The position numbers and the translations under genes were made by a program. A stretch of 64,000 nucleotides of DNA from positions 1-64,000 of the forward strand of contig CAVPDC010000014.1 in assembly GCA_963702595.1 (NCBI GenBank), written 5' to 3'. This document shows positions 8,899-20,294 of the stretch, one piece after another. Position 1 is the first letter of the stretch. Each line of letters starts with the position of its first letter. The notes under the pieces are model-generated. The model was not told the DNA's origin, made no database searches, and saw nothing but the letters and a program-made list of their open reading frames with translations. This DNA is from JALORV01 sp963702595 (GTDB taxonomy: Bacteria > Pseudomonadota > Gammaproteobacteria > Burkholderiales > Burkholderiaceae_F).

Positions 8899-10518
8899 TC
8901 ACGACTTGCCGAGCGGTTCGGCGATATATCGCGAGACCTTCGGCGGCTCTTCGCCGACATGGAACGCGTAGCGCCGCTCGCGCAGGTCCGCATCGGCCGC
9001 GGTGAAGCGGTCGAAGCGCCGCAGGTGGTCGGCCCATGAATCATCGAGGAAGTATTCGATGTAATGGCCCGGCTTGTTCGTGTCATGAAACAAGCCCCAC
9101 GACAGCGCGCCCTTCTGCAGGCGGTTCGCCCGGCTCTCGCGCATCACGGCCGCGAACTCCTCGGCGCGCACCGGGTCGACCTGGTAGTCGACCGTGACCA
9201 TCACCGGCCCCATCTGGTGCTCAACAGGGAACGCGGGCACCGGTTCTGCCAGGATGCGCGCCGGAGTCAGGTCGACCTCATTCTCGGGATCGGAGTACAG
9301 ACGGCTCGCCAGGTATCCGGCGGCGAGACCCGACAGCGCTGCCGCAAGGTAAGTCCAGGAAACGTCGATCCAGCTTGCGACCTGGCCCCAGAGTGCCGCG
9401 CTCGCCGATGCGGCGCCCATCATCACCATCATGTAGATCGACATCCCGCGCGCGCGCACCCAGTCGGGGAGCGACAGCTGCGTGATGACCGTCAGCGTAT
9501 TGACGACCGCCAGCCACGCGCCGCCAGCCACCATCATGGCGGGTACCGCCGTCCACACATTCGGCGCGAATCCAAGACCGACCATCGCGGCAGCCTGCAG
9601 TAGCGTGCCATCGCGGAGCAGCCTCTGGCGCGAGATCAGTACGCGCAGCCGCGGCAGCAGGAAAGCGACGGCGACTGCGCCGACACCGAGCGACGCCAGC
9701 AACACCGTGTAGGTCCAGGCACTGCCGCCGGGCATGCGTTTGGCCACCAGTGGCAGCAAAGCGAACACGGTGGTGGTCTGCAGGAAAAACGCCGCGATGC
9801 GAACCAGCACCGCCCGCATCGCCGGTGACTGTGCGACGTACTGGAAGCCAACGCGCATCGCGCCGAAGAAGCGCTCCCCGGGCAGTACGCTCGGCTTTGG
9901 AACCGAGCGCCAGCGCATGATCACGAACCCGGCGGCGAGTGAGAGCACCGCATTGAGCAGGAAGACATAGGCCGTACCCAGGCTCGCGATCAGCGCACCG
10001 GCAATCACGGGGCCGATCACGCGTGAGGTGTTCATGGCAATGCCGTTCAGGGCCACGGCATTCGGCAGTTCGCGGCGCGTCACCAGTTCCGGAATGATCG
10101 CCGCATACACCGGCCAGCGCATCGCCAGGCCAATGCCGTTGCCGAAGGTCAGCGCCAGCAGCAGCGGCGCGCTCATCCAGCCGGCGAACATCGCCAGGCT
10201 CAGCAGGACGGCATTGGCCGCGACCCAGAACTGCGTGAACATGAACCAGTGCCGACGGTTCAGGATGTCCGCCAGCGCCCCACTCGGCAAGCCGAGCAGG
10301 AACACCGGGAGCATGGAGGCCGACTGCACCAGCGCCACCATGACCGGAGACGTCGTAAGCGTGGTCATCAACCACGCGGCGGCGACATCGTTCATCCACA
10401 TGCAGATGTTGGAGGTCAGCCAGGTGATCCACAGCAGCCGAAAGACCGGGTTGGCAAGCGGCGTCCACGGCGATGGCCTGACTGCGGAGTCCGTTTCGGC
10501 CTGCGTCATGCGAACCAT
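8899..10518 (-). CDS. MFS transporter with C-terminal soluble extension
   Basis: A major facilitator of about 539 residues of the MFS_3 (EntS-like) group. Around 11-12 hydrophobic segments span residues 25-420, with the loop motif GALADILNRRHW between TM2 and TM3. After residue 430 a cytosolic domain of about 100 residues (GPVMVTVDYQVDPVRAEEF...) resembles a ferredoxin-like alpha-beta barrel (ABM-type) domain. Substrate unknown. Two in-frame ATGs, at 10518 and 10509, are both possible starts. It lies 15 bases from dadA and 60 bases from the amidohydrolase, so probably one transcript. Confidence 0.83.
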   Translation of the reverse strand: MVRMTQAETDSAVRPSPWTPLANPVFRLLWITWLTSNICMWMNDVAAAWLMTTLTTSPVMVALVQSASMLPVFLLGLPSGALADILNRRHWFMFTQFWVAANAVLLSLAMFAGWMSAPLLLALTFGNGIGLAMRWPVYAAIIPELVTRRELPNAVALNGIAMNTSRVIGPVIAGALIASLGTAYVFLLNAVLSLAAGFVIMRWRSVPKPSVLPGERFFGAMRVGFQYVAQSPAMRAVLVRIAAFFLQTTTVFALLPLVAKRMPGGSAWTYTVLLASLGVGAVAVAFLLPRLRVLISRQRLLRDGTLLQAAAMVGLGFAPNVWTAVPAMMVAGGAWLAVVNTLTVITQLSLPDWVRARGMSIYMMVMMGAASASAALWGQVASWIDVSWTYLAAALSGLAAGYLASRLYSDPENEVDLTPARILAEPVPAFPVEHQMGPVMVTVDYQVDPVRAEEFAAVMRESRANRLQKGALSWGLFHDTNKPGHYIEYFLDDSWADHLRRFDRFTAADADLRERRYAFHVGEEPPKVSRYIAEPLGKS

Positions 10519-10578
10519 TGTAGGCAGGCAGTCATTGCCGGAGCCAGCGTCGGCACACGCCGCCGGACGTCGGACGAC

Positions 10579-12003
10579 TCAGGGCAAGTCAGCGAGCAGT
10601 TCGCGCAGAGCGAGGAACTCGCGCCGGGTTCGAGGCCCGTAGGTCTCGAACGAGGGCTGCGGGTCGTTCAGGTACTCGTCGCGCGCCTTCTTCACGCGGT
10701 CGCGCGCAAGCTTGCGGCGCAATGCGGTGGGCTCGAGGCCATACACGCGCGCCGCATTGAGGCCGAAGATCTTGCGCTTGATCGCCGGCGTGAGCGCCGG
10801 GTAGCCGAACTTATCCTGGAACTCGCGGCTGATCTCGAAGGCGCGGAACGCCTGAATCTGGTCCTGCGGACTGCCGTACCAGATCGAGTCGGTGCCCCAC
10901 AGGATGTTGTCCTCTCCGAATGTCAGCAACAGCTTGCCCATCAGATGCGCGGCCTGGTCGGGATCGCGCATGACGAAGCGCCAGGTGCTGCCCAGCTCCG
11001 CATACACGTTCTTCGGACGGCCCGCCTCGCGCATCGAACGCACCAGCACATCGACGCCTGCCTTCGCCTGCGGGTCGTAGGGACCTTCCTTGACACTCGT
11101 GTCGAAGCCCGAGTGATAGATAAGGAACACCATGTCCGGGTAGCGCACTGCCGCCGGCCCGATGTCGCGCGAGGTCGAGTACTCGTAGCCTCGCGGCCCG
11201 AACGCAAGACCCTTGTGCACGGCGATATTGCGCACCTTGAGCTTGCGTGCACGCTCGATGAAAGGCGCGCCGTAGGTGTCGTCGTCGAGGAAAAATCCCG
11301 CCGCCCCGTTGCGTGGACCGAACTGCGTATACGTCTTGAAGGCCGCGACCGGGAAACGCGCGACCTGTGCGTCCATGCCGTCGATCTCGCCGGGCAGGGT
11401 CGGCATGCAGCGCCCGTGCAGCAGCAGGCGCTCGGTGCCGTCGAGCGTGTTTGCCGCAACGCGCGTCGCCCGGGCCGCCTCGAAGTCAAGGGGATTGGAA
11501 TCGAGGCCGCCCGGTACATGCGACAGCACGCCCATCGCGGTGTCGCTGTCCATGAAGACGTCCTTCAGCAGCGCACCGCTGGAGAAACACTCGACGTGAT
11601 CGGCCTGGCCACAGCTGCTGTTCGGCATGCCCTTGAACGCGTTGGGTCCCGCGGCCTTGCGCCACGCGCCCTGCGGATTCACATGGTGCAGCTGAACGTC
11701 GAAAATGAACTCGTTGCCGCCGATGGCGGCTTCGGCCGCTGCGATTTCGTATGGCGCTTCGCGCGGCAACGCGTACTGCCCGCCGCGCCAACCGGCCGCC
11801 GCAAACGCGCGGTTGAAGGCTGAGAGCGTGGCCGCCGCGCCGAGCAACGAGACGACGTAGCGGCGCCGCGACAGCCCGACGCGGCGCGCGGATTCATCCA
11901 ACTGTTGCCGCGCAAGCCGTCGCGCTTCGAGCGCCGCGGCTGGCAGCGCCACCGGCTCGAATTCACCGTTCGACGTGGAGTCGAGCTTGATCGGTAGCCG
12001 CAT
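10579..12003 (-). CDS. amidohydrolase-2 family protein with internal Tat-like segment
   Basis: A TIM-barrel amidohydrolase family 2 protein of about 474 residues (from ATG 12003, MRLPIKLD). A twin-arginine-like stretch, SRRRYVVSLLGAAATLSAF, lies near residues 45-63, followed by AFAAAG, suggesting export of a folded protein although the n-region is long. Barrel motifs include FDVQLHH, AVHKGLAF, YAELGSTW and ILWGTDSIW with the terminal-strand Asp. Members of this family decarboxylate or hydrolyse small carboxylic substrates; the substrate here is unknown. It lies 19 bases after the VOC gene in the coxSLM transcription unit. Confidence 0.8.
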   Translation of the reverse strand: MRLPIKLDSTSNGEFEPVALPAAALEARRLARQQLDESARRVGLSRRRYVVSLLGAAATLSAFNRAFAAAGWRGGQYALPREAPYEIAAAEAAIGGNEFIFDVQLHHVNPQGAWRKAAGPNAFKGMPNSSCGQADHVECFSSGALLKDVFMDSDTAMGVLSHVPGGLDSNPLDFEAARATRVAANTLDGTERLLLHGRCMPTLPGEIDGMDAQVARFPVAAFKTYTQFGPRNGAAGFFLDDDTYGAPFIERARKLKVRNIAVHKGLAFGPRGYEYSTSRDIGPAAVRYPDMVFLIYHSGFDTSVKEGPYDPQAKAGVDVLVRSMREAGRPKNVYAELGSTWRFVMRDPDQAAHLMGKLLLTFGEDNILWGTDSIWYGSPQDQIQAFRAFEISREFQDKFGYPALTPAIKRKIFGLNAARVYGLEPTALRRKLARDRVKKARDEYLNDPQPSFETYGPRTRREFLALRELLADLP

Positions 12004-12022
12004 GTCGATCGACGCCCGCGGC

Positions 12023-12487
12023 CTACTTGGCGAACATCGCTTCCATGCGCTTCTGCCCCTCGGCCTCGCTGACATCCTCGATGTGCGTTCCCATCGACCA
12101 CTGGAAGCCGTACGGGTCCTTCAGCGTTCCGGTGCGATCGCCGTAGAACTGATCCTCCACCGGCCGCACCTGTGTGCACCCGGCGGCGAGCGCGCGTGCA
12201 AACGCTGCGTCGACGTCGGGCACGTAGAGCATGAAGGACACTGGCGAGCCGCCGAGCAGGGCCGGACTCTGGTTGCCCCACTCCGGATTTTCCTCGGACA
12301 TCATGATGTGCGAGTCGCCGATCCTGATCTCGGCGTGTGCGTACTTGCCGTCAGGCATCGTCAGCTTCATCACCAGCTCGGCGCCGAATGCGCGCCGATA
12401 GAACTCGACCGCCGCCACCGCGTCACGGATCGCAAGGTACGGCGTCAGCGAGTGGTATCCCGCAGGCGGGGTCGTGACCTTGACCAT
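12023..12487 (-). CDS. VOC/glyoxalase superfamily protein (PhnB-like)
   Basis: A 154-residue vicinal-oxygen-chelate fold protein. The pattern YLAIRDAVAAVEFYRRAFGAE, HAEIRIGDSHIMMSEE, SFMLYVPDVDAAFARALAAGC and RTGTLKDPYGFQWSMGTH is typical of the PhnB/YcgJ branch. Family members include isomerases, dioxygenases and resistance proteins, so no activity is assigned. Start ATG 12487 follows a GGAGGC-like sequence. It lies 47 bases downstream of coxM and 19 bases before the amidohydrolase, inside the operon. Confidence 0.85.
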   Translation of the reverse strand: MVKVTTPPAGYHSLTPYLAIRDAVAAVEFYRRAFGAELVMKLTMPDGKYAHAEIRIGDSHIMMSEENPEWGNQSPALLGGSPVSFMLYVPDVDAAFARALAAGCTQVRPVEDQFYGDRTGTLKDPYGFQWSMGTHIEDVSEAEGQKRMEAMFAK

Positions 12488-12534
12488 GGTTGCCTCCGTG
12501 CCAGTTGAACGGTGGATCGATGAACGATGCGAGG

Positions 12535-13329
12535 TCAGGCTGCCGCCGCCACTGCCCGCTTGGCCAGCACCGTGATCAGGTGCGCGCGATAGTCCGCCGA
12601 CGCGTGCAGGTCCGTGTTGAGTCCCTTGGCCGGAACGCTGACGCCATCGCACGACTCGGGCGCGAACTTCGCCGCGAGCTTTTCCTCGAGCGCCTTGACG
12701 CGGAAGACTCCAGGCCCCGCCCCGGTCACGGCAACCCGCACGCCGCTATCCGTCTTCGCGACAAACACGCCGACCAGCGCGAAGCGCGAGGCAGGCTGCT
12801 TGAACTTCAGGTATGCCGCCTTGGTGGGCACCGGGAAATGCACAGACGTGATGACTTCACCAGCGGCGAGCGCCGTCTCGTACAGGCCCTTGAAGAAGTC
12901 GTCGGCGGCGATCTTGCGACGGTCGGTCTGGATCGTGGCGCCAAGCGCGAGCACCGCGGCCGGATAGCAGGCGGCCGGATCGTTGTTGGCGAGCGAGCCC
13001 CCGATCGTGCCGCGGTTGCGCACCTGCCGGTCGCCGATGCCGCCCGCAAGCTGCGCCAGTGCCGGGATGCGCGACTGCACATCCTTCGAAGCGGCAACGG
13101 CTGCATGCGTCGTCATTGCACCGATGACGACATTGTTGCCATCGAGACAGATGCCCTGCAGTTCAGTGATGCCCGCCAGGTCGATCCAGCCTGAGGGCGA
13201 AAGCAGGCCGAGCCTCATCGACGGCAGCGTCGACTGCCCGCCGGCCAGGATCTTGTCGTCGCCATGCTGGCCGGCCAGCTTCACAGCGTCGGCCACCGAG
13301 GCGGGGCGGTGATAGTGCATCGATTCCAT
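12535..13329 (-). CDS. coxM: molybdenum hydroxylase FAD subunit (CoxM type)
   Basis: The medium subunit of an aerobic CO-dehydrogenase-type enzyme. It binds FAD and passes electrons from the 2Fe-2S subunit to an acceptor. Both FAD motifs are present: AGGQSTLPSMRLGL near residue 30 and TIGGSLANNDPAACYPA near residue 110. Length (about 264 residues) is slightly below the usual 280-290. I choose ATG 13329 because GGAG lies 6 bases upstream; a second ATG two codons earlier directly abuts that site. It follows coxL by 19 bases. Confidence 0.92.
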   Translation of the reverse strand: MESMHYHRPASVADAVKLAGQHGDDKILAGGQSTLPSMRLGLLSPSGWIDLAGITELQGICLDGNNVVIGAMTTHAAVAASKDVQSRIPALAQLAGGIGDRQVRNRGTIGGSLANNDPAACYPAAVLALGATIQTDRRKIAADDFFKGLYETALAAGEVITSVHFPVPTKAAYLKFKQPASRFALVGVFVAKTDSGVRVAVTGAGPGVFRVKALEEKLAAKFAPESCDGVSVPAKGLNTDLHASADYRAHLITVLAKRAVAAAA

Positions 13330-13348
13330 CGTCATCTCCTCAGGGTCG

Positions 13349-15715
<2,367 letters not shown>

Positions 15716-15723
15716 CGCGCCCC

Positions 15724-16191
15724 CTACTTCATCGCCGCCGCGCCCTGCGCGACGGCCTTGACGATGTTCTGGTAGCCGGTGCAGCGGCACAGGTTGCCTT
15801 CCAGTCCCTCGCGGATCTGCGTATCGGTCGCGTGCGGGTGGTGCTGCACGAGATCAATCGCGCTCATCACCATGCCCGGCGTGCAGAAGCCGCATTGCAG
15901 CCCGTGGCAAGCCTTGAACGCGGCCTGCATCGGATGCATCCCTTCGGCCGGAGTGATGCCTTCGATCGTCGTGACCTCGGCGCCGGCCATCTGCAGCGCC
16001 AGCACATTGCAACTCTTGACCGCGCGGCCGTTGACATGAACGGTGCAGGCGCCGCACTGCGCGGTGTCACAGCCGACATGCGTGCCGGTCAGGCCAAGCT
16101 CCTCGCGCAGCAGCGTTACGAGTGAAGTTGATGGATCAACGTCGGCCGAAACGGCCTTGCCGTTGACCCGCAGTGAAAGCGGGACAGGCAT
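15724..16191 (-). CDS. coxS: molybdenum hydroxylase 2Fe-2S subunit (CoxS type)
   Basis: A 155-residue iron-sulfur subunit with the two family clusters: a plant-ferredoxin-type site at C41, C46, C49 and C61 (GCDTAQCGACTVHVNG) and a helical site at C100, C103, C135 and C137 (CGFCTPGM and NLCRCTGY). It transfers electrons from the Mo site in CoxL to the flavin in CoxM. It is the first gene of the long minus-strand operon that runs to about 3.6 kb. Length is normal for the family. Start ATG 16191. Confidence 0.95.
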   Translation of the reverse strand: MPVPLSLRVNGKAVSADVDPSTSLVTLLREELGLTGTHVGCDTAQCGACTVHVNGRAVKSCNVLALQMAGAEVTTIEGITPAEGMHPMQAAFKACHGLQCGFCTPGMVMSAIDLVQHHPHATDTQIREGLEGNLCRCTGYQNIVKAVAQGAAAMK

Positions 16192-16399
16192 CCAAGTCTC
16201 CTTCGGAGGTTTTCTTGAGCCGCCTTCTTCGGGTGGGCGGCCGAGCGTTGGACATTAGCAGCAGCGAAAAGCCGGGCGCAACCGTCGTCGAGTGACATCG
16301 CGGGTTTCCGGCGGGATGGCGCGGCGCAGCACCCGTCGTCCCGGCGCAATAGAATGGGACTACTCAAGTCTGCACGCCGGCGAAGCGCCGGCCAGGCCC
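16192..16399. promoter_or_regulatory. divergent intergenic region between coxS and xdhC
   Basis: This 208-base gap separates the start of the coxSLM operon from xdhC and must hold both promoters. On the plus strand TAGAAT at 16350-16355 is a plausible -10 for xdhC, but no good -35 lies 16-18 bases upstream. I see no clear operator palindrome. Confidence 0.3.
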
Positions 16400-17398
16400 A
16401 TGGACAGCGTTGACCTGCAGGTACTTAAGAAAGCCGACGAGTGGCTGCGCGCCGGCCATCGTGCCGTCATGGGTACGGTGGTCAGGACTTGGGGCTCGGC
16501 CCCGCGGCCGGTCGGTTCGCTGGTGATCATCCGCGACGACGGACTGGTCGTGGGTTCGGTCTCGGGCGGCTGCATCGAAGACGATCTCGTCGATCGCGTG
16601 CGCCGGCGCGCGGCAGCGGCAGCGGCCCCTGAACGGGTCAAATACGGCGTCACGGCCGACGAGGCCTTCAAGTTCGGTCTGCCCTGCGGTGGCACGATCG
16701 AACTCGTGCTCGAGCCGCTCGGCACCGGCGCGCAGATCGATGTACTGCTGCAGAACGTGGCAGCCGGCCGGCACACCGTGCGCACGCTCGACCTGCGCAG
16801 TGGCGTCGTCACACTCGCCGAAGGCGACGGCACCGACGTGCTCGACTGCAACGACGCGCGGCTCATCACAGCATTCGGACCGCGCTGGCGTCTGCTCGTG
16901 ATCGGCGCCGGCCAGCTCACGCATTACGTTGCGCAGATGGCCTTGGCGCTCGACTACGCGGTAACGATCTGCGATCCACGCGAGGAGTACGCCGACGGTT
17001 GGCTCGTGCCCGGCACCCAGTTGGTGCGCACGATGCCCGACGACACCGTCACCGAATTCCAGCCCGACAAGCACACCGCGATCGTGGCCCTGACGCACGA
17101 TCCGAAGCTCGACGATCTTGCGCTGATGGAGGCATTGAAATCCCAGGCTTTCTATGTCGGTGCGATCGGCTCGCAGAAGAACCAGGCCAAGCGCAAGGAG
17201 CGGCTGAAGGAGTTCGGCGTCAGTAACGAGCAGCTCGAACGCCTGCATGGCCCGGTCGGGCTCAAAAATGGCGCTCGAACGCCACCCGAGATCGCAGTGT
17301 CGATCTTCGCCGAGATGACGGCGACCAAGTACGGCTACAAAGTGCCGCCGCCGGTGGCGCTCAGTCCACGCTCGACGGTCGCCGGCTGCGTTTCGTGA
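16400..17398 (+). CDS. xdhC: XdhC/CoxI-family molybdenum hydroxylase maturation protein
   Basis: XdhC-type proteins bind molybdopterin cofactor and help its sulfuration and insertion into Mo hydroxylases. This 332-residue protein has both family domains: the N-terminal XdhC/CoxI domain (VRTWGSAPRPVGSLVIIRDDG, SVSGGCIEDDL) and a C-terminal Rossmann domain (LLVIGAGQLTHYVAQMA, FYVGAIGSQKNQAKRKERL, PEIAVSIFAEM). The start ATG at 16400 (MDSVDLQVLKKADEWL) matches family length. Divergent orientation from coxS indicates a functional pair. The upstream in-frame extension to 16292 looks non-coding. Confidence 0.92.
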   Translation: MDSVDLQVLKKADEWLRAGHRAVMGTVVRTWGSAPRPVGSLVIIRDDGLVVGSVSGGCIEDDLVDRVRRRAAAAAAPERVKYGVTADEAFKFGLPCGGTIELVLEPLGTGAQIDVLLQNVAAGRHTVRTLDLRSGVVTLAEGDGTDVLDCNDARLITAFGPRWRLLVIGAGQLTHYVAQMALALDYAVTICDPREEYADGWLVPGTQLVRTMPDDTVTEFQPDKHTAIVALTHDPKLDDLALMEALKSQAFYVGAIGSQKNQAKRKERLKEFGVSNEQLERLHGPVGLKNGARTPPEIAVSIFAEMTATKYGYKVPPPVALSPRSTVAGCVS

Positions 17399-17405
17399 GT
17401 CGCTT

Positions 17406-18326
17406 TCAGCCGCGGACGACGGCGACGACGTAAGCGACGTATAGCAGCAGCAGTAGCACGCCGCGCCCGCGGCCGATGTAGCCGGACTTGCCGGGTAGCG
17501 TCAGCATCACCGCGACCAGCCCGAACGCCAGGGCGGCGCGCACCGACGACGCGTCGAACACGATCGGGTGGATGAGCGCCGCCACGGCAACGATGAACAA
17601 TCCGTTGAAGATGTTGCTGCCCAGAACCGTGCCAAGTCCAACCTCATCGTGGCCGCGCAGCTTCGATATCAGCGCCGTGGCCAGTTCGGGTACCGAGGTG
17701 CCGACGGCGACGACGGTCGCCCCGATGACGAACTCGCTGAGGCCAAAGGAAACCGCGATCGCCCTTGCGCCATCCACGATCAGAAGACCGGCGCCCACCA
17801 GAAGACCCAGACCGAGTGCCGCCGAAAGCAGCGCTGGCGCGAGGCGATGGGCCCCCAGCACCTCTTCCGCCGCGCTGCGCTGGCGCCGTGCCTCGATTAC
17901 CGTCGCGACCATCCACGTGAGAAAGAGCAAGAGCATCAACAAGCCATCCAGCCGCGACAGTTCGCCATCAGCGGCCAGGGCGGCCGTCAATACTGGAACC
18001 AGGAACGCCACCGGGAAGTCGCGCCGGATGCTGTCGCGACTGCTCTGGATGCCGGAGATCAGCAGCACCGATGCGAGTATCAGCGCGATGTTGACGACGT
18101 TGCTGCCAAGCGCATCGCCGAGCGCAATCTGCGGAGTACCAGCCAGTGCGGACGTGATTGAAACCGACAGTTCCGGACTCGACGTCGCGAACGCCGCCAC
18201 GGTCGCTCCGACGATGCCGGGGGCAACGCGCGCCCACGTCGCCAGGCTGACGGTCCCGCGCACGAAGAGTTCTCCACCGATGCCGGCGCTCAGGACGCCC
18301 AGCGCGAGGGTCAGATAGGGGCTCAC
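17406..18326 (-). CDS. calcium/sodium antiporter (CaCA family, YrbG-like)
   Basis: A 306-residue membrane exchanger with ten predicted helices and the two inverted alpha-repeats that define CaCA antiporters: GATVAAFATSSPELSVS with GDALGSNVVN in the first half, and GATVVAVGTSVPELATA with GTVLGSNIFNG in the second. The acidic residue after Pro in each repeat (PEL) is the ion-binding glutamate. It likely exchanges Ca2+ or a related cation for Na+ or H+ at the inner membrane. The start at 18326 is GTG. It is convergent with xdhC. Confidence 0.9.
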   Translation of the reverse strand: MSPYLTLALGVLSAGIGGELFVRGTVSLATWARVAPGIVGATVAAFATSSPELSVSITSALAGTPQIALGDALGSNVVNIALILASVLLISGIQSSRDSIRRDFPVAFLVPVLTAALAADGELSRLDGLLMLLLFLTWMVATVIEARRQRSAAEEVLGAHRLAPALLSAALGLGLLVGAGLLIVDGARAIAVSFGLSEFVIGATVVAVGTSVPELATALISKLRGHDEVGLGTVLGSNIFNGLFIVAVAALIHPIVFDASSVRAALAFGLVAVMLTLPGKSGYIGRGRGVLLLLLYVAYVVAVVRG

Positions 18327-18361
18327 GGATCAGCGCTCCGCGTGCACGTTGGAAAGGTCAC

Positions 18362-18766
18362 TCAGGGCTTCACTTCGGACTTGGCAATCGACTTGTCGCT
18401 CGCGTCCGACGGGACGCTTTGCGCATAGCCGCCACTGATGGCCTCCTTGCGCAGTTGCACCTGCGTCTCCTCGCGATAAGTCCGCGCGTAGGTCGGACCG
18501 AAGAAATTCGCACCGGACTGATGTGCCGGCGAACCCGGCGGAACCGGCACGCACTTCTGGGCGTAACCCCAGTCGTAGACACAGTCCTCGAGCTTGGCGT
18601 AGTGATCGCGGAAGAACGACGGGGGCGGCTTCGGCGGAGCCGGGAGAACCGGGGGCGGCTGTGTCTTGCCGGCGGGCGCCACCGTTGGCGTCGATTCCTT
18701 CTTGCTGCACGCGGCGGCGGACGCCGCGACAAACGTCGCGAGGACAATGATGCGGGCCAGAGTCAT
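18362..18766 (-). CDS. proline-rich lipoprotein of unknown function
   Basis: A 134-residue protein with a type II signal peptide and lipobox (VAASAAAC, Cys near residue 20), then a Pro-rich linker (PPPVLPAPPKPPPSFF). A compact domain follows with conserved-looking cysteines and aromatics (DCVYDWGYAQKCVPVP, NFFGPTYARTYREE). It is probably anchored in the outer membrane. The Cys/Trp/Gly pattern recalls DUF1190-type proteins, but I am not sure of the assignment. Start ATG 18766. Confidence 0.72.
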   Translation of the reverse strand: MTLARIIVLATFVAASAAACSKKESTPTVAPAGKTQPPPVLPAPPKPPPSFFRDHYAKLEDCVYDWGYAQKCVPVPPGSPAHQSGANFFGPTYARTYREETQVQLRKEAISGGYAQSVPSDASDKSIAKSEVKP

Positions 18767-18860
18767 TCGTGTGTGCCTTGGGTCGGTGGCGGGCGGAGCA
18801 CGACTTTACGATACGACACGCTGGCCTTACTTCGGCCGTGCGCGTCGCCGCCGCGATGGC

Positions 18861-19145
18861 TCAGGTTTGGTAGGCTGTGAGTACGACTTCGGCGCCCGCG
18901 TCACGCAGCGCGATGAGGGACTGATACTCCGGTGACTCGTGCCAGCGCATCAGCGCATCCAGGTCCGCAAACTCGGCGACGACGACTCGGTCTCCGTGAG
19001 GCTGGCCGGCCAGTTCGCGGGCGACCGCGCCGCGCAGAAGCACGCGCCCGCCGTATTGCGCGAACGTGGCCCCGACGCGCTCGACATAGCCTTGCCACGC
19101 TTCAGTGTCGGTGACGCGGATCGTGCCTACGATGAATGCCGGCAT
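18861..19145 (-). CDS. DUF1330 family protein
   Basis: A 94-residue dimeric alpha-beta barrel-like protein matching DUF1330: it opens with MPAFIVGTIRVTD, then YVERVGATFAQYGGRVLLRG and VVVAEFADLDALMRWHESPEYQSLIALR. The biochemical role is unknown. Its stop lies about 95 bases from the lipoprotein gene and its start 9 bases after purU, so it is probably cotranscribed with purU. Full length for the family. Confidence 0.88.
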   Translation of the reverse strand: MPAFIVGTIRVTDTEAWQGYVERVGATFAQYGGRVLLRGAVARELAGQPHGDRVVVAEFADLDALMRWHESPEYQSLIALRDAGAEVVLTAYQT

Positions 19146-19154
19146 ACGAGTGCG

Positions 19155-20033
19155 TCAGTGAAACACGATCGTTCGGCCGTTGTGCACGATGATCTTGTTC
19201 TGCAGGTGACTCCAGATGGCGCGCGAAAGTACGATCTTTTCGATATCGCGCCCGGAACGCACCAGGTCCTGCACCGTGTCGCGGTGAGATGCCCGCATCA
19301 CGTCCTGCTCGATGATCGGCCCCGCGTCCAGCACCTCGGTCACGTAATGCGCGGTCGCACCGACCATCTTGACTCCTCGCGCGTGCGCCGAGTGGTAGGG
19401 ACGCGCGCCCGGAAAAGCCGGCAGAAATGCATGGTGAATATTGATGATCCGGTTTTCATAGGCCCGTACAAAGCGGTCCGTGACAATCTGCATGTACTTC
19501 GCCAGTACCACCAGGTCGATCCGGTGTTCGGCAAGCAACGCCAACTGCGCTTCCTCGACCTCGACCTTGTTGTCGGCCGTCATCGGCATAACGCGAAACG
19601 CGATGCCGAACCTATCCGCGACGGGCTTCAGATCCGGGTGGTTGGCGACAATTACCGGAATCTCGACAGGCCACTCGCCTGAGTAAGACCGCGCCAGGAT
19701 GTCATACAGACACCATGGCTCCCTGGACACGAACACAGCCATGCGCTGTGGGCGGGCGGAAAGGCTCAGTGACCACTGGGCCTCACCGCCATCGACCAAC
19801 GTCGCTACTTGTGCGCCGATCTCGCCGTCGGCCACGGCGAAGCTCGCCAGGTCCCACTGCAGCCGCGTGTAATAACGATGGATCTCATTGTCGACATAGT
19901 GGTCGTGGTAGGCGATGCGACCACCGTTTGCCTGGACAAATCGCGTCAGATCGGCCGCCAGCCCCGCACGCAGTTCGCAATGGAGCAGCAGCGTTGCCGT
20001 GCGGCTGTCAGCGACGCTACGCAGCGGTTCCAT
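19155..20033 (-). CDS. purU: formyltetrahydrofolate deformylase
   Basis: PurU hydrolyses 10-formyl-THF to THF and formate, balancing one-carbon pools and feeding formate to PurT. The N-terminal ACT domain (residues 10-80) precedes a formyltransferase-fold domain with INIHHAFLPAFPGARPYHSAHARGVKMVGATAHYVTE, which contains the catalytic Asn-His and downstream Asp region, ending with GRDIEKIVLSRAIWSH. The start ATG at 20033 is chosen because GGAGG lies 7 bases upstream; a TTG at 20048 is also in frame. Length (292 residues) is normal. Confidence 0.93.
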   Translation of the reverse strand: MEPLRSVADSRTATLLLHCELRAGLAADLTRFVQANGGRIAYHDHYVDNEIHRYYTRLQWDLASFAVADGEIGAQVATLVDGGEAQWSLSLSARPQRMAVFVSREPWCLYDILARSYSGEWPVEIPVIVANHPDLKPVADRFGIAFRVMPMTADNKVEVEEAQLALLAEHRIDLVVLAKYMQIVTDRFVRAYENRIINIHHAFLPAFPGARPYHSAHARGVKMVGATAHYVTEVLDAGPIIEQDVMRASHRDTVQDLVRSGRDIEKIVLSRAIWSHLQNKIIVHNGRTIVFH

Positions 20034-20294
20034 CACGGGCCTCCGCAAACAACGTCGGGCTGATATCCGGTTCCCTGCGATTCTGACTGGAGTTCGGCAG
20101 CTTCGCCACCGGTTGCCTGCCTACGCGTGAGTCTCGTGGATGACAGGTTCCATCTTGGTCAGGGCAACGCGGCATCGCTGACTCCCCAAAGGCTGTTGTC
20201 GTGGTGATGGCGAGGCATTCTCACCCTCGGTCTTCAAGATGGCTACCGGCCGCTTGAGCCATGGAGATCCACGTCAATGGCGCCTGGCCTTGGT

